NCBI GenBank assembly: GCA_036346255.1
Contig: CM070638.1
Span: forward strand, 36,642,394-36,706,393
Direction: 5' to 3'
Length of the DNA stretch: 64,000 nucleotides
DNA from: Ampelocalamus luodianensis
Taxonomy: Eukaryota > Streptophyta > Magnoliopsida > Poales > Poaceae
The notes beneath the pieces were generated by a model. That model saw only the letters and a program-made list of their open reading frames with translations. It was not told the DNA's origin and searched no databases. Positions 22,563 to 34,357 of the stretch are shown piece by piece. Made by a program: the position numbers and the translations under genes. The stretch's first letter is position 1, and each line of letters begins with the position of its first letter.

Positions 22563-23822
22563 CTAAGCCTTAGCTTCTACCTCTTTCAACCCATGGCTCT
22601 CCCTTACCAACAATGCAAGCCCATCCTTTACCTCCCCGTTCCTCTCCTTTGCCGTGGCGGCCTTCTCCGCCTCCTGCTTCCGGTACTGCCAGGCCTCCGC
22701 AGGATCTGTCGTGATCACCCTCACCTCTGCACCACCCCCATTAATCTCAAGCACCTCCGGCAGCCCATTCCCGCACCCCCTTGACAACCCCACATCCACC
22801 CTCACCGCCTGCGCACCGCACACCGCAGTGATCCCCTCGGTCTGTATTGTATGCCCCATCACCATCCTCTTTGCCCCAGGGATCATCCCAAGAACCCCCT
22901 CCAGCCTCTGGCAGTCGCAATTGACGCCGTCGGAGAACCTCCTGAGCCAAACCACAGCGTCCCTGCCTCGGACATACTCAGGGGCCCTGACATTGTCGCC
23001 GCCCTCACCCCGGATCCATTCGCTGACCTCCGCATTAATCCGCTCGAGGCCGTACTCGACGTTGGCCTCGAGGAGGCCGCCGTGGACGAACACGGAGTCG
23101 CCGACCACGAGGACGGTGGGGAGGTCAGCCAAGAACCGCCGTGCGATGGGACCGTCGGGGCGGAGCGCGGCGAGGCGGGAGCGGATGCCGTCCCAAAACT
23201 CGGGCTTTACGCCGGGGAAGGCCTTGGGGACGCCGAGGAAGGGGTTCTTGGCGTTCTCGACGTCGCCGCATCGGCGCTTGATAGCGAGGCCGGCGCGGTA
23301 CCAGGCGGCCCAGGCGGAGAACTCCTGGAACGCCTGCGGCGTAGCGAAGCGGAAGTCGCCGGAGACGTTCATCACCTCGTGGTTTCCTAGGATGGGGAGG
23401 AGCGCGCCGCCCTGCTCGGTGGCAGAGAGGCTGAGGCGGCGGAGGAGGTATAGCAGGCGGAGCTCGTCGCCGCCGCGGTCGAGGATGTCGCCGAGCTGGA
23501 CGGCGAGGGTGGGGCCGGCGGACCAGGAGGTGGAGGGCGGGTCGGGGCTCTTGGACGGGGGAACGAGGCCGGCGAGGCGGAGCGCGGAGAGGGACTTGGG
23601 GAGGTCCCCGTGGAGGTCGCCGATGGCAACGAGGCGGGAGGGGGAGGGGAGGAAGGTGGTCAGGGTGGTGGAGGGGGGAGGCGTGTTGGCTGAGGGGTTG
23701 GAGGCGGAGGTGGGAAAGAAGAGGCCGGAGACGGCGAAGTCGACGAAGGCGTCGGCGAAGGCGGAGACGGCGGCGGGGAGGTTGCCGCAGGTGGGGACGT
23801 CGGGGCAAGGGGAGGAGGCCAT
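22563..23822 (-). CDS. SLP2: Shewanella-like protein phosphatase, SLP2 type
   Basis: An intact, intronless 419-codon metallophosphatase. Metal and catalytic motifs of the PPP fold appear in order: GDLHGD (68-73), GDILDRGGDE (111-120), GNHE (146-149), VFVHGG (244-249) and GHT (323-325). The length and the short N-terminus (CxxxxxCGNLPxxVSxFxDxFVD) resemble Arabidopsis SLP2 rather than the chloroplast SLP1, because there is no long Ser-rich transit peptide. In Arabidopsis SLP2 is a bacterial-like Ser/Thr phosphatase of the mitochondrial intermembrane space, activated by Mia40 and linked to germination; this copy has seven Cys in its first 350 residues (6, 12, 185, 302, 304, 335, 350). The ATG at 23822 follows a TATA-like box by about 65 bp. 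GC-rich codons, no frameshift, transposons on both sides. Function is assigned by family; the SLP2 paralogue choice is somewhat less certain. Confidence 0.93.
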   Translation of the reverse strand: MASSPCPDVPTCGNLPAAVSAFADAFVDFAVSGLFFPTSASNPSANTPPPSTTLTTFLPSPSRLVAIGDLHGDLPKSLSALRLAGLVPPSKSPDPPSTSWSAGPTLAVQLGDILDRGGDELRLLYLLRRLSLSATEQGGALLPILGNHEVMNVSGDFRFATPQAFQEFSAWAAWYRAGLAIKRRCGDVENAKNPFLGVPKAFPGVKPEFWDGIRSRLAALRPDGPIARRFLADLPTVLVVGDSVFVHGGLLEANVEYGLERINAEVSEWIRGEGGDNVRAPEYVRGRDAVVWLRRFSDGVNCDCQRLEGVLGMIPGAKRMVMGHTIQTEGITAVCGAQAVRVDVGLSRGCGNGLPEVLEINGGGAEVRVITTDPAEAWQYRKQEAEKAATAKERNGEVKDGLALLVRESHGLKEVEAKA

Positions 23823-23887
23823 CTTGGAATCCGGACTCCTTGGGTGTGGGCTGCGGAGGATGGAGATTGCTAGGCCGGGGCCGCTCT

Positions 23888-23896
23888 CTTATATGG
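23888..23896 (-). promoter_or_regulatory. TATA-like box of the phosphatase gene
   Basis: On the minus strand ccatataag lies about 65 bp upstream of the ATG at 23822, a normal distance for a plant gene with a short leader. Confidence 0.6.
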
Positions 23897-23936
23897 ATTG
23901 GCGTGGCGGTCAACGTGAAAAACGCTTTTCTCAAGA

Positions 23937-24793
23937 AATGCTGCTCCTGTGATATATCTCTTCTGTCGGCAGCAGGTGTTGCTGGTAAGAATAGCGGGGT
24001 GAAAACAGCTGGATAATTCCCGGGTGTCGTATGTGAAAAAAAATCTGTTTAGAATACTATTTTTTATTTCTGATGTTATCTGTACTCGTATCCCGAAAAA
24101 TCTCAAGAAATATAATCAGGATATGGTGCTATAATATTATCTTTTAAATTATGCATTTGTGATATTTTAGGACCTATGAAACTTTTTTCACAGTTTTAGA
24201 GTCCGTTTGTACAGGGAGATTAGATGCAAATCCTTATTGTTTAGTTCAAATTCTTGTAGTAATTTACCTCATCCAAACGGCCCCTTATTGTGTGTTTGTT
24301 ACTATGATAGTGATTTGTTCGAGTTGTGTATGAGTCTGAGAGATGATGTGATATGCCCCCAAAAATATGTCATTTTCAAGTGGAAGACGTGTGAATCTTA
24401 AAAGGAGATATATGACCTGTTCAAATACGTGCCGGTGGAAACCACCGAGAAGAGAAATGACCGAGAAGATGCACAGCCTGTTGAACACTTGGAAAGATGT
24501 CGATACATTGTCGTTAGTTGTACAGTTTTCAAAAAGTTGCTCAAAACAGCTCTTGGGCATGCATCAAGACATTTGGCACAGGTAACAACACTATAGAAGT
24601 TATGAGGAAAGAGAGTTCAATTTAATATTCAAAATAGTGAGAAAAAATATAGATGAGAAAAGAATAGAATGAAAGAGTATGGAATTTAGACAAAATGAGA
24701 ATAGCACATAATTAAGATTTTTATTTCTAAATTAAGTTTTCGAAGTCTTTCCCAAAGACGGGCATTCTAACTAAGGTCACGACTTACAGTCAA
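23937..24793. other. No gene; possible short MITE relic
   Basis: Upstream flank of the phosphatase gene. 24200-24290 is bounded by gtccgtttg and ccaaacggcc, loosely inverted, which could be a decayed small MITE. The rest is AT-rich with no support for a gene. Confidence 0.35.
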
Positions 24794-25330
24794 TATGGCA
24801 CTGATACCACCTCTGTCGGGACCCAAAAATGCAATTCTAGACCCTCTTTGTATACAACACTAGTCCAGAATCACGCTAGTTAGTTCACAAAGTGACAACA
24901 TCGATGAAATATCATTTCTATATACAAAGAATGACTAATAAATAGGCAAATAACAATAATTATCAAAGTAACGACAAGGTCAAAACATACAATTAATGCC
25001 TCGTAGGCTAATAGCTCCATTAAACTACAATGAACGTAACTAATAACTTTAGTGAACCCTATCCGTATGTCCACAGCAATCGGTGAGGTGGTGCGACCTA
25101 GTTCTCCATGATCCTTAAAGTAGACCTTGTTGACGAAATCTGGACTGTTTTGACCCTCTAGCGCAAATTAATTCCTAAACTAGCCTCCTTAGCGTAAAAA
25201 TTCCAGTTTTAGCCCCATCCTAGTACCTAATGTCGTGCGGTTGGCAAGATGTAGGTCTTTGCTGTGAATTGGCAAGACCCAACATATCGCTGAGCCCCAC
25301 AAAGACATGTAGTAGTTGCTGCCCAAGACT
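24794..25330 (-). mobile_element. LTR retrotransposon end: PBS and LTR 3' part
   Basis: On the minus strand an LTR ends GGGTCCCGACA (24814) and is followed by GAGG and TGGTATCAGTGCCA (24796-24808), a tRNA primer-binding site of the initiator-Met type. The upstream tract (gatatttcatcgatgt, then gtgaact) also occurs near the end of the 15001-18451 LTR, so the two are related. The internal region to the left is lost. The right limit of this LTR is not defined; 25330 is a rough bound. Confidence 0.55.
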
Positions 25331-26128
25331 ACAGTGACTTCTTACGAAGCTACGATACACACAGAAAATAGGAAAAAAATGTTATGGTTAGCAGATTGGG
25401 AAAATTAGGGAAAATAAAGGAAAAAATAGAGAAAAAAAACAGGAAAAAAACAAAAAAATGTTAAAAAAGATTGAATTTAATAGAAGTTAATTTTAGTCAT
25501 TTAAAATTTTTAAAATTTTCAATTAAGCTTTAATTGATACACTAAAATAGAAATGGTTTATTTTAATTTTTTGAAGCTTTGAAAAGACTCTAGAAAAGAG
25601 AAAACTGAAGAGAAATAATATCTTGATTCTTCGCATTCTTTGATCACATTACTTCAAATTTTTTTACATAATCTATTGTATGATGTTATTTTGTTTGGAA
25701 AATAAAAGTGTAGCGACAACGTTGGTTGGTCTGCTTGTTATTTTCAGAGAATATGAAGGGCACAAAATTGTCGACTATAATAATATTTTATGATCGTCGA
25801 TATTGTCAGAGTGCGCTAAATTTTTGAGAAATTTTACGAGGACGATTAAGATAGTAAAAGTCGTAAGTAGGAAGGTAAGTGATATTACGATGCTTTGTTA
25901 AAAATAACGGAGTTAAAGCATATTACTTTATGGAGCTTCCACAAAATGCAATTAAAGGGGCTGAGAACGCTCGTTGTTATTATGAAGATGGCCTAAAATG
26001 AATTATTGAAATGTTGGGGGCTAGAACTGTTGTGGTTCCATACCATATATGCACTGCACAATTTTCTTGAGTCATTTCAATTAGGGTTTGCATAAATGAA
26101 AAAAAGTAGGGTTTCTAGTTTGGGTTAT
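25331..26128 (+). pseudogene. AT-rich stretch with remnant of an unknown coding sequence
   Basis: 25331-25900 is AT-rich with no gene. 25922-26068 can be read as YYFMELPQNAIKGAENARCY and so on. It aligns with YFMKLIQNMIEGVVNSHCHY at 28572-28631, with a matching downstream part (GARTVV against GANGCF). This implies two decayed copies of one family. I do not recognise the family. The left copy has an internal stop. Confidence 0.45.
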
Positions 26129-28405
26129 TGTAATACCTGCTGATTAGGAAGTTTTCGGTTCGAAATTGAATTTAAAATTTCGCAGATTCAGCGCTCGTTG
26201 TTCTTCGGCTTTGGGCTGGGCCTTTGGCCAACAAGCCCAAAAGGAGGCCTTGTGGGACAAGGGCTGTTTTGGAGCCCAAGGGGGCAGCCATGGGGCCCAA
26301 GCCCATCAAGGGCCGGCCATAGGGGCCTTTAGGGGCTACCAAACCCTAGCCCCACCCTTCCACCTCTCCCCCTTTGGGCAGCCGCCACTTCCACCTCTCC
26401 TCCATCTTGTGCGCCAAAACCAGCAGGTGCCGCCTCCTCCTCCCCATTGGTGCTGCCCAAGGTCCCTGAGTCGCGCCCCTTCTCCCGAGCTTTCCTCGGT
26501 GTAGAGCCCTCGTTGCGGCCTCCCGCTGCTTTGGTGGTGTTTCGCAAGGGTTCAGATCAAGGTGGCCGGGGATCTTCACCACGGTTCGATCGTCGTGCTC
26601 CTGGGCGCTCCAAGGGTAATGTGTCTCGGTTGTGGTTGGTGGTTTGGTCGTAGGAGAGGAAACAAATAGAATTGCTTGGATCAATGTCGGTCTGCTGTAG
26701 ATAGCAATCTGTCCAGTATGTTGCGTGGTATGTTTCGGTATTTTATAGGCCGAATTTGAGATGTTCATCTCCTGGAGTTTTGTAGGTCTTGTTCTTAGCT
26801 TTCGGTGGCCGCCAAGAACACTAAAATCCGACGAACGAGTGAAAAGTTATGATAGATTTAATATCTGCTGTCCAGAATTCTGACGAGAATTACCTTTTAA
26901 GTTGTCTTTTAAAATAGGTGTATGTTAATGGACGAATCAGGGTTTCTTCCCAACTAGGTTAATGTAGATAATTTCCTAACCTTTTCAGATTGATAAAGAA
27001 TACTCAATTCGGAGTTGTAGTTTAAATGTTATGGACGTTTTAGTACTGCTGTTTATTATGTTCAGACAGTTTCTGTTCTGCAGATTCATTCAACGGTTAG
27101 TATACTAATTTGGCCGAATTGGGTTATCTCGTCAACTAGAATGTTGTAGATGTGTTCATTAAGTTTTTGTAGGATCTGGACTCACCTCGTTTCGAGTCCC
27201 GGGTCAGTAGCTATGGTCTTTTTCGTGCTGTTGTCCAGATGCGACTCCGTGTGTTGTTTATTTTTGGAGTTGGGTTTATGGCTAATCCTTGGGTGTTCAA
27301 GGGGTATTGTAGAATATTAATTCATGATGGGCTCTATGTTGTTCTTATTTCGGTTATTTAATTGTTTAGGCCGCGAGGCAACGGGTTTGGGAGCGCCATC
27401 GTTGTTCGCTAACGCACGCAACGCGAAGGCAAGTACTTTGTTGATTTTAAGTCGTCGTGATTGTGAATGTTTACATGAATATGATGTGACGCCTTGTGAT
27501 ACCCAAATGCTGAACTGGTTATGTTCTTTCAATATGTGGAGTATATCTTTGAAAGATGATATTAGCATTGTTCATGTTCATATCATGCATCCTTTTATTC
27601 ATGTTATGTCCACGGAGTGGATTGTAAGTCCCACCATTCCAATGTGGCGTGTTTGGACATTGTCATGTCCCGCCCACGGAGTGGATTGAAAGACCCATCA
27701 ATTCCAAAGTATGGGCACGTAAGACCCATCAATTCCAAAGATGGGCAGCTTGGACACCTATATGAAACGTTCTTCATATAGGACTTGGATCCCCGCACTT
27801 TTGTTAAGGTGCGGGCTTAAGTGAACACCGACGGGTGTGTCACTCGCTATACCGGTATAAGCATGTGTGCAGTCCATCCTTGATTACATTCATTCATTTC
27901 ATGTATTTCTTAAGTGCTCATTCGATGCAATGTTCGCATTCTTAAATGGTGATGTCTGTTTGTATATGTGTTCTGCTTCCTTCATCAGATTTGCCGAGTC
28001 GTGGACTCACTCTTGCGTTGTTTGTTTATTTTAGGTAACCCCTGATGTTGGCTCACTTGGGAGGGAGTAGACACGCACTACTTGTTCACATCATCAAATT
28101 CATGTTCAAGATTTAATTTTAGTTCTATCTTTCATTCGTTAATGATGAACTGTAATAATTAAATTATAATTGGTGAAGGAAGGATACCTTCTCCACAATG
28201 ATGTTGATTTATTACTGCATGTGAAACTTCTTTATTGATGATCAGCATTAAATAACTTAGAAGGTGAAGGAAGGATACCTTTACCATGTCCTGTTTATTT
28301 GAATGCTGTCATTAGTGGATATACTTATTTCATATTCTTCCGCTTTGTGTAGATTGTTAGAGTAAATAGGTGGCATCTTGGCTTCCGAATAGCCAGGGTG
28401 TTACA
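26129..28405 (+). mobile_element. Candidate Ty3-type solo LTR, about 2.3 kb
   Basis: It starts TGTAATACCTGC and ends CAGGGTGTTACA, the TG...CA ends of a Ty3 LTR. It has a GC-rich leader-like part (26200-26600), ATG-poor AT-rich remainder and short direct repeats (tgaaggaaggatacct near 28170 and 28270; ccacggagtggattg near 27610 and 27670). No target duplication is visible (GTTAT against TTAGC). It separates two related coding remnants. No internal domains were found. The minus frame at 26346-26768 is not a credible gene. Confidence 0.45.
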
Positions 28406-28498
28406 TTAGCGTTGATAGGAATACGAATTTTTGTTCAGTCATTTCAATTCGGGTTTCAATAGGCACTAATTTTTGTTAAAAAACATTCATTAAGTAAC

Positions 28499-28738
28499 AT
28501 GGGCACCGAGGTTTGTAAATTAGGGTTTTATCGTCTGAACGTATACGTGTATATTGGCAGGCAGTCGATGAAGTACTTTATGAAGCTTATACAGAATATG
28601 ATTGAAGGGGTTGTGAACTCCCATTGTCATTACGAAGATACCCTAAAACATGGACGATTCGATGTCGGTGCGAATGGTTGTTTCTGGGATTCCACTAGAA
28701 GAGGCATACTTGCAATATATGCTTTGATGGCTTAGCGG
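28499..28738 (+). pseudogene. Unrecognised coding remnant (right copy)
   Basis: A 78-codon frame includes KYFMKLIQNMIEGVVNSHCH, YEDTLKHGRF and WDSTRRGILAIYALMA before its stop. It shares sequence with 25922-26068, across the 26129 LTR. The preserved protein similarity suggests both once coded for the same domain. The family is unknown to me; a transposon-borne or captured gene fragment is likely. Confidence 0.4.
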
Positions 28739-28927
28739 AGACACGGAACTAGAACTACATCAGAGTCCATGGACAGAAGCACGTTACACGTAGTGACATG
28801 GCATGATGGTTCGGCTAATTGCTTTAGTCATCCTCGCTACTACTACGGTACACATCGCGACACAAGCATCCGACCATATAAGTATGCATGCATTTAGGGA
28901 TAGTAATGGGGGTAGGACGGCGGACTA

Positions 28928-30012
28928 CTACGTAATGACCTGACCTACTGCGTGGACCGAGGCCATTTTTCCTTTCTTGCTAGCTCGGCGTTGAACTCCT
29001 CGCCGGCCTTCCTTCCCCGCCGCGGGAATGTCCACGTCGGCTGGTATATCGAAGTCGCCCATGTCCTGCGATTCATTGATGTAAGTGCACCGTATAGTGA
29101 AAATCGTAAGAAGGATGTAAATTCTTCATAACTGACGTCGTCAATACGGATTACACCCGGACGACCGGATACGCTGTGGTGGCCGGGCTCGGCTGCATGA
29201 GCCTTTCCCTTGCCCTTGCCGCGGGACTGTCCACATGCGGCTGGTATGTCAAAGTCGTCCATATCCTGCGATTCCATGATGTAAGTGCATCATATAGTGA
29301 AAATCGTAAGAATGATGTAAAATCTTCATAACTCACATCGTGGATACGGATTACACCCGGCGTCCGGATACGCTGTGGGCGACGGCCGAGCCGTATGAGC
29401 CTTTCCTTGCCCTTGTCGCAGATCGCCCATGTCGAGTGGTATGTCGGTTGTCCATGTCTCGCGATTGTATGATGTAAGAACACCGCATGCTGAAAACGTA
29501 ATAAGGATGTAAATTCTTCTTAACTCACATCGCCGATATGGATTACGCTGGCGACTAGTGGGCTCTTCGTGCCTCCTTAGCGGTCCGACACGTAAGGTTT
29601 CCACCGCACGGTTCTCACCGACCGAGTAGTTTAGCATGTATTTCTGCTCGATGAATGCCCTATCGTACATCTCTGGGCCGTCGATCCACTGGAAGAAGTG
29701 GCAGCGCATCTCGGGCTTCCATTACGTGGGGATCAAGTTAAAAATTTAAGGAATTCAACGTTGACGAAAATCGATGCGCGCGAAAGAAACGCTTACGAGG
29801 TGGTGCCCGCACGTGTAGTACGCCCGCGGCGGTGGTCGGGTGTGTGGGTGAATGATCTCTGTTGGTTCGCCACACACACCGCGGATCGGAGAACGTGGTG
29901 GTACTGGAGCATCTTTCATTGAAAAATCTGGGTATTGTAAGTGTTTCCTCTTCTGCTTAAGCCACTTTTGCTTCCGCAACATCATCGCGTAGAAATTTGC
30001 CGAAGAGTCCAT
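28928..30012 (-). pseudogene. GRF zinc-finger gene with tandem exon modules, MULE copy B
   Basis: Exons on the minus strand: 30012-29797 (GRF finger, first half), 29715-29529 (RCHFFQWIDGPEMYD), about 29458-29337 and 29265-29137 (43-residue modules), and 29065-28928 (terminal exon, basic RRASKKGKM tract, stop TAG). The introns are 81 bp once and 70-71 bp three times, with GT-AG ends. One donor is GTCAGT instead of GTGAGT. The first zinc Cys of the finger is lost (RGVCGEP here, QCVCGEP in copy A). The acceptor at 29459 is damaged, and exon 2 and the next module are frameshifted relative to copy A. Copy A shows what an undamaged gene looks like, so this may be a sequence-quality effect. Confidence 0.65.
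28975..29570 (-). repeat. 200-bp tandem exon-intron repeat, copy B
   Basis: Three units of about 200 bp start near 28975, 29176 and 29376. Each carries the intron (71 bp in two units, 70 bp in the degraded third) and one exon. The leftmost unit diverges after DIPADV into the terminal exon. The third is shorter by small losses compared with copy A. Confidence 0.85.
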
Positions 30013-30094
30013 AGCTGAGTATCTATTGTGTAGTTTTGGGTTTGGTTCAACCCCCTTTTATAAGCTCTATGGTTGGCATGGTGTGGTTAATTTC

Positions 30095-30595
30095 GTGCAG
30101 AGTCCTATCTTTTAGTTTTGAAAACCAGAGGAGGTATAGTGTTGTCATGTCGATCTGAAAACCTAGCGAGGCATAGTATTGTCACGTCTTACTTTGCACA
30201 GAGAAACTATGTTGTGCTTTGCAGAGTGCTGTCTTATCGGTCTGAAAAGCTGGTGAGGCAGAGTGTTGTCACGCCTTTTTTGCAGAGTTTTGTCTTTTCG
30301 GTCTGAAAAGCTAGTGAGACAGAGTGTTGTCACGCCTTTTTTGCAGAGTCTTGTCTTTTCGGTCTGAAAAGCTGGTGAGGCAGAGTGTTGTAACGCCTTT
30401 TTTTGCAGAGTCTTGTCTTTTCGGTCTGAAAAGCTGGGGAGGCAGAGTGTTGTCACATCTTTGTTTGCAGAGTCTTGTCTTTTCGGTCCGAAAGGCTTGC
30501 GAGGCAGAGTGTTGTCACGTCTTTCTTTGCGTAGTGTCGTCTTTTCAGTTTGAAAAACTAAGGAGGCAGAGTCTTGTCACGTCTTACTTTGCAAA
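30095..30595. repeat. ~61-bp minisatellite, copy B
   Basis: Same array as at 946-1438, with about six good units and two degenerate ones, each with a cggtctgaaaagctggtgag core and a run of T after cacgcc. It sits between the PMD and GRF genes, just upstream of the GRF start. Confidence 0.85.
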
Positions 30596-31770
30596 AAATG
30601 GTCACGTTCTGCTTTGTAGAGAGAAGTTGTTAGTTCTTGTCGTTGTGAAAACTAAGTGTTCTGAATTTGTATCCAACATTGCAGATTTAGGTCTCCAAAA
30701 TTTGGATTTGAGGTTTCGAAAATTAGGGTTTCATGAATTCCCACACAAAGTAATACAAGGATACACGACAGTTCATCCATGCGTAGATAATGTAACTGGT
30801 TTATTCTCATCCATGTTGTACTGCGATGCATAGATAAAGAGTGAACATTACAATGCCATTAGAACTGAACTTCTACTTGGCAACCACAAGAAATAATAGA
30901 AGAAATACCACAAAACTAACTAGCTTAACTAATTTCTGAAGCATTTTCTCAACTCTTTCCATCCTTTCATCCAGTCTTTTAAGTCTATTCTCTTCATTCT
31001 GCGTTGGTGGGTCGGAGGGTCAAGGCCCTGGACGAAATGCAGCAACACCACGGGAGTCATCTTGCAAGGCAGCAATTTGCATTGCAATATCTTGAACCAC
31101 TGGGACAGCTTCATCTGCCTACTGCCAAAACCGGCATGTTGTGCTCTAAAAAAGAAATGCAGCCTCAAGTGAAAAAAAACATGTTGTTTCCAATGCAATT
31201 CATTCGAGATGATTAAGCAAAAGTTACCGTAAGATTTGAACACTTCATGAACACTCGGGATGGATTCGTTGGCGTATACGAGGTGAACACATTCACCGGA
31301 TCCCTGCAACGAGGGCAAACTAGCTGTTGTCGCAGTGATTCCAATTGTCTGCTCACTCGAAAGTTAGATGAGGCCGTAGACATCCCGTCTAAGACTGGTA
31401 GAAAGGAGAAGAGGAAATGAAGAGTGAGGTGAATGGCAGCCAAAGCATCCTTATATAGCATGCGGCTCCTAACATTGGGTTGAAGGAAAATCGCGTCCGT
31501 GAGGCAACGGGCCCGAGGAGGAATCGTGTGGCAGTGTTGAAGGAAATTCGCGTCCGCGAGGTAGTGTCGGATCCCCTAGCAGATCAACCACGGGACCCGC
31601 GAGATATTCCAAAATCACGGATGTTTGAGATACAAACCCGAGCTTAGAACATGTTGTGTCCATAAATCACAAGGTCACGCTGCACACTGACACTACGTAA
31701 ATCACATAGCATGACATGTTGCACACAATACACAATGATATTACATAACATGCATTATACGACCAAGACA

Positions 31771-34357
31771 TTACTTATGGTACATCGCCTGCCGATTGCC
31801 GGACGGCGTGAGTGATCCTCGTGGAAGGTGAACTCGTCGGGAGCGTACATCTCGCAAGCCGTAGTAGGGGCGTTGCGTGGGAGGCGTCGCTGCGGTGATC
31901 TCAGTGTAGGTGTCTGGGTCAAAGCCGACCATATTATCGATCCACACGCGCTCATCCTAAGGGAAGGGTACTTGGTGAGTTAGTCATTGGTTTTATGCAT
32001 TGCTAAAATTACTACAACTACGTTAAAGTGTACCTGAATAGGTTGTTGTGTGGACGAGGATCCTCCTGGCCAGTCTGTGCTGTAATGCTGCACGGTGTAC
32101 CCTTCGTAAGTCTCGGCAAACCACTGGTCGCGCTCCCGCACGTGCGACTGAATTCCCTGCGGCTGAATGCCATGCGCCAATGATCCCAACCCATCGTCTT
32201 GGCGATGCGGCGAGTCAGGGTCAATGTCTGCAGTGGAACAACGTCGCGCTTGTCGCGCCTCCTGCGTGACGGCGGCGACTGCCGCAGCAAAGTGTTGTCC
32301 CCTCGCAAGTGCTGCGCCTCCCTTCGTGACAACGACGGCTGAAGCAGAGTGTTGTCCCCTTGCAAGTGCTGCAAGAATAAACGGTGATGTCAGATCTGTT
32401 CAAAAGGAGTGCTTGGACAAGTATTGATGAGAACAACCGGCAGACATATGACATACCTGACGCGTCGAGGCTGACCGACCATAGCTCTGACGACTCGCAG
32501 AGTGCGACGACGTCGCGGAGGAGGTGCCGAGGAGGTCTTGAGGTGGAGGGTGCCCTCGGTGTCCGCACACAGACGTGAACGTCACTGTGGCGACCACAAG
32601 TTATGGCCCTCATTGCTGTCCTCGCGTCCTCGGTCATCGCGCGCATCGCGTGTAGGATGCGATCAAATGTGCTATTGCGACCATGACGTAGAGTTTCAGC
32701 ACCCTGACGTGAGATACGATCAAGGCGGTAGTACTGCAAGGAAACCGATAGTAAGTTAGAAATATGTAGCTGGATGAAATTTTTAGCAAGAATGTTTTAC
32801 CATCTCGTCGTGGCATGCCGCCCGATGACGGTCGGGACCTGCTAGTACAACAGCAACCTGCATGACCTCCACTGGTCGCGGTGGCGCTGGCCCAGTAAGC
32901 CTACACCTAGTGCGCGGAACGTACCACTGCAAGTACGCACCGTACGTCTGGATGGTGTAGCCTCGTAACTCGTGCACCACGCCCTCGCCGCCGCCTCTCG
33001 CCCACGCAGTCGCCCACGTGCTGTGTTCGCCTCGCCGCCGCTCCTCGGCCTCTTTTCGTTTGCCTGCAATTGAATTTGGATATCAAAAAATTTAAGTCAG
33101 ACATGTGCCAACTATGATACCGGAAAATGACATACCGGTGGGCCTTCTCCGTGAGTGGTGGTCCCGGCAGCGGTGGCACCTCCTGGTAAAGGCCAAACTG
33201 TCTCATGACCCGCTGTGGATTGTACGTCTCGACCATGTGCGAAGATCGGTGGCGTGTCGTCAACGCAGCGCCTCGCCCCGAGTGCATCGTGAGGATAGCC
33301 CGTAGGGGGCCGTGTCTGCAAGGAACTGTGCAGTCCATGGCCACCAGATGACCTCGTCCTCATGCAGAGTCTCAAATAGGTTATGGAACTCAGGGTACGC
33401 ACGCCTCGGTCTCTCTCTGGCCCAACCTAGGGTACCATGTGTCCAACGCGTTCCCATTGTAGGCCCATCGACGGGGTCATCACCTATAGCAGTACCGTAT
33501 AGCTTGGCGCTCAACTCCAAAGGGTGCACGGTGCTCCGAAAATATGGCCAGCCAACAGAAAAGTGCTCCTATGACCATAGCTGCAGCAGTGTATAGCATA
33601 CAGCGAGGACCGGCTCCTCGCCTGTACTGCGTTGAGAGGCATCGCACAACCCTCGGTAAGTGGCACAAAGCACTGCAGAGGCCCAACTGTATTGTGGCAC
33701 CTCATCGGGCCGGGCGTCCACCAAAGACTCAGCGAGCTGGATGTAGCTAGGGTACACGCAGTCACCTTGAGTCGTAGGAAACAAGATCCATCCGAACAGG
33801 AACAAAAGGTATGCAAGGAAGTGTGTCCTAACTGCCTCCACAGTCGCATGCTGGGGGCAGGTCATGTACTCCCGCAGCCAGGAATGTGGCACACCCGACA
33901 CGTTGTCAGGAATCGGGTGACCGAATCTGTCAGCCATACGCACCTTCCAGTCCACTCGCCTTGGAGGTGGCACTACTGGAAGACCGTGCAGTTGCAGACC
34001 TATAAGCATAGCTACGTCCTCCAGAGTTATGGTCATCTCCCCCCACTGGAAGTGGAAGGTGTGAGTCTCTGGTCTCCAACGATCCACGAGCGCAGATAGG
34101 AGTGCCGCGTCAAACTGAAACGCGTGCGGTACATCCAACATGCGGGCAAAGGGCAGGAGGCCGATGTCCCACAGTCTGGGGACATAACGCTCGTCAAGAG
34201 CCCACCTCTCTCTGGGGGCGCTCAGGACTAGGCTCGGAGGGCCGACGCTGGACGACCACGCCAGGCACCGATATCGTCCATCCCAGGGTGCGTCGAGCAG
34301 CTCATACGGGCCGTCAACTGGAGGCTGCGCCATCTCCCGCCGAGAGATAAACAACAT
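31771..34357 (-). CDS. Plant mobile domain (PMD) protein, MULE copy B
   Basis: The 5' exon gives 262 open codons from 34357 (in-frame MAQPPVDG slightly downstream may be the true start). It holds the PMD core: WDIGLLPFARMLDVP, RWRPETHTFHF, GEMTITLEDVAMLIGL. A frame break near 33570 is followed by the rest of the domain (VETYNPQRVMRQFG near 33230; YGAYLQWYVPRTR near 32940). Further exons can be read at 32732-32462 and about 32350-32028 (RERDQWFAETYEGYTVQHY), and the last exon DERVWIDNMVGFDPDTYTE ends at 31771. Exon joins use GT-AG sites at several points (for example GTATGTCAT donors near 33135 and 32461). PMD proteins occur as cellular MAIN/MAIL1 genes and inside MULEs and Ty3 elements; this one is clearly transposon-borne. 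Its role in transposition is unknown. Confidence 0.7.

Noticed and set aside
22654..23952. A 432-codon plus-strand frame opposite the phosphatase gene
   Set aside because: It is the antisense shadow of a GC-rich real gene. Its translation has no domain and its composition follows third-position GC of the opposite strand.
24200..24292. Possible short MITE with gtccgtttg/ccaaacggcc ends
   Set aside because: The inverted ends are short and imperfect and no target duplication is seen.
26129..28405. A target-site duplication for the 2.3-kb LTR
   Set aside because: The flanks GTTAT and TTAGC do not match, so the solo-LTR call rests on its ends and structure only.
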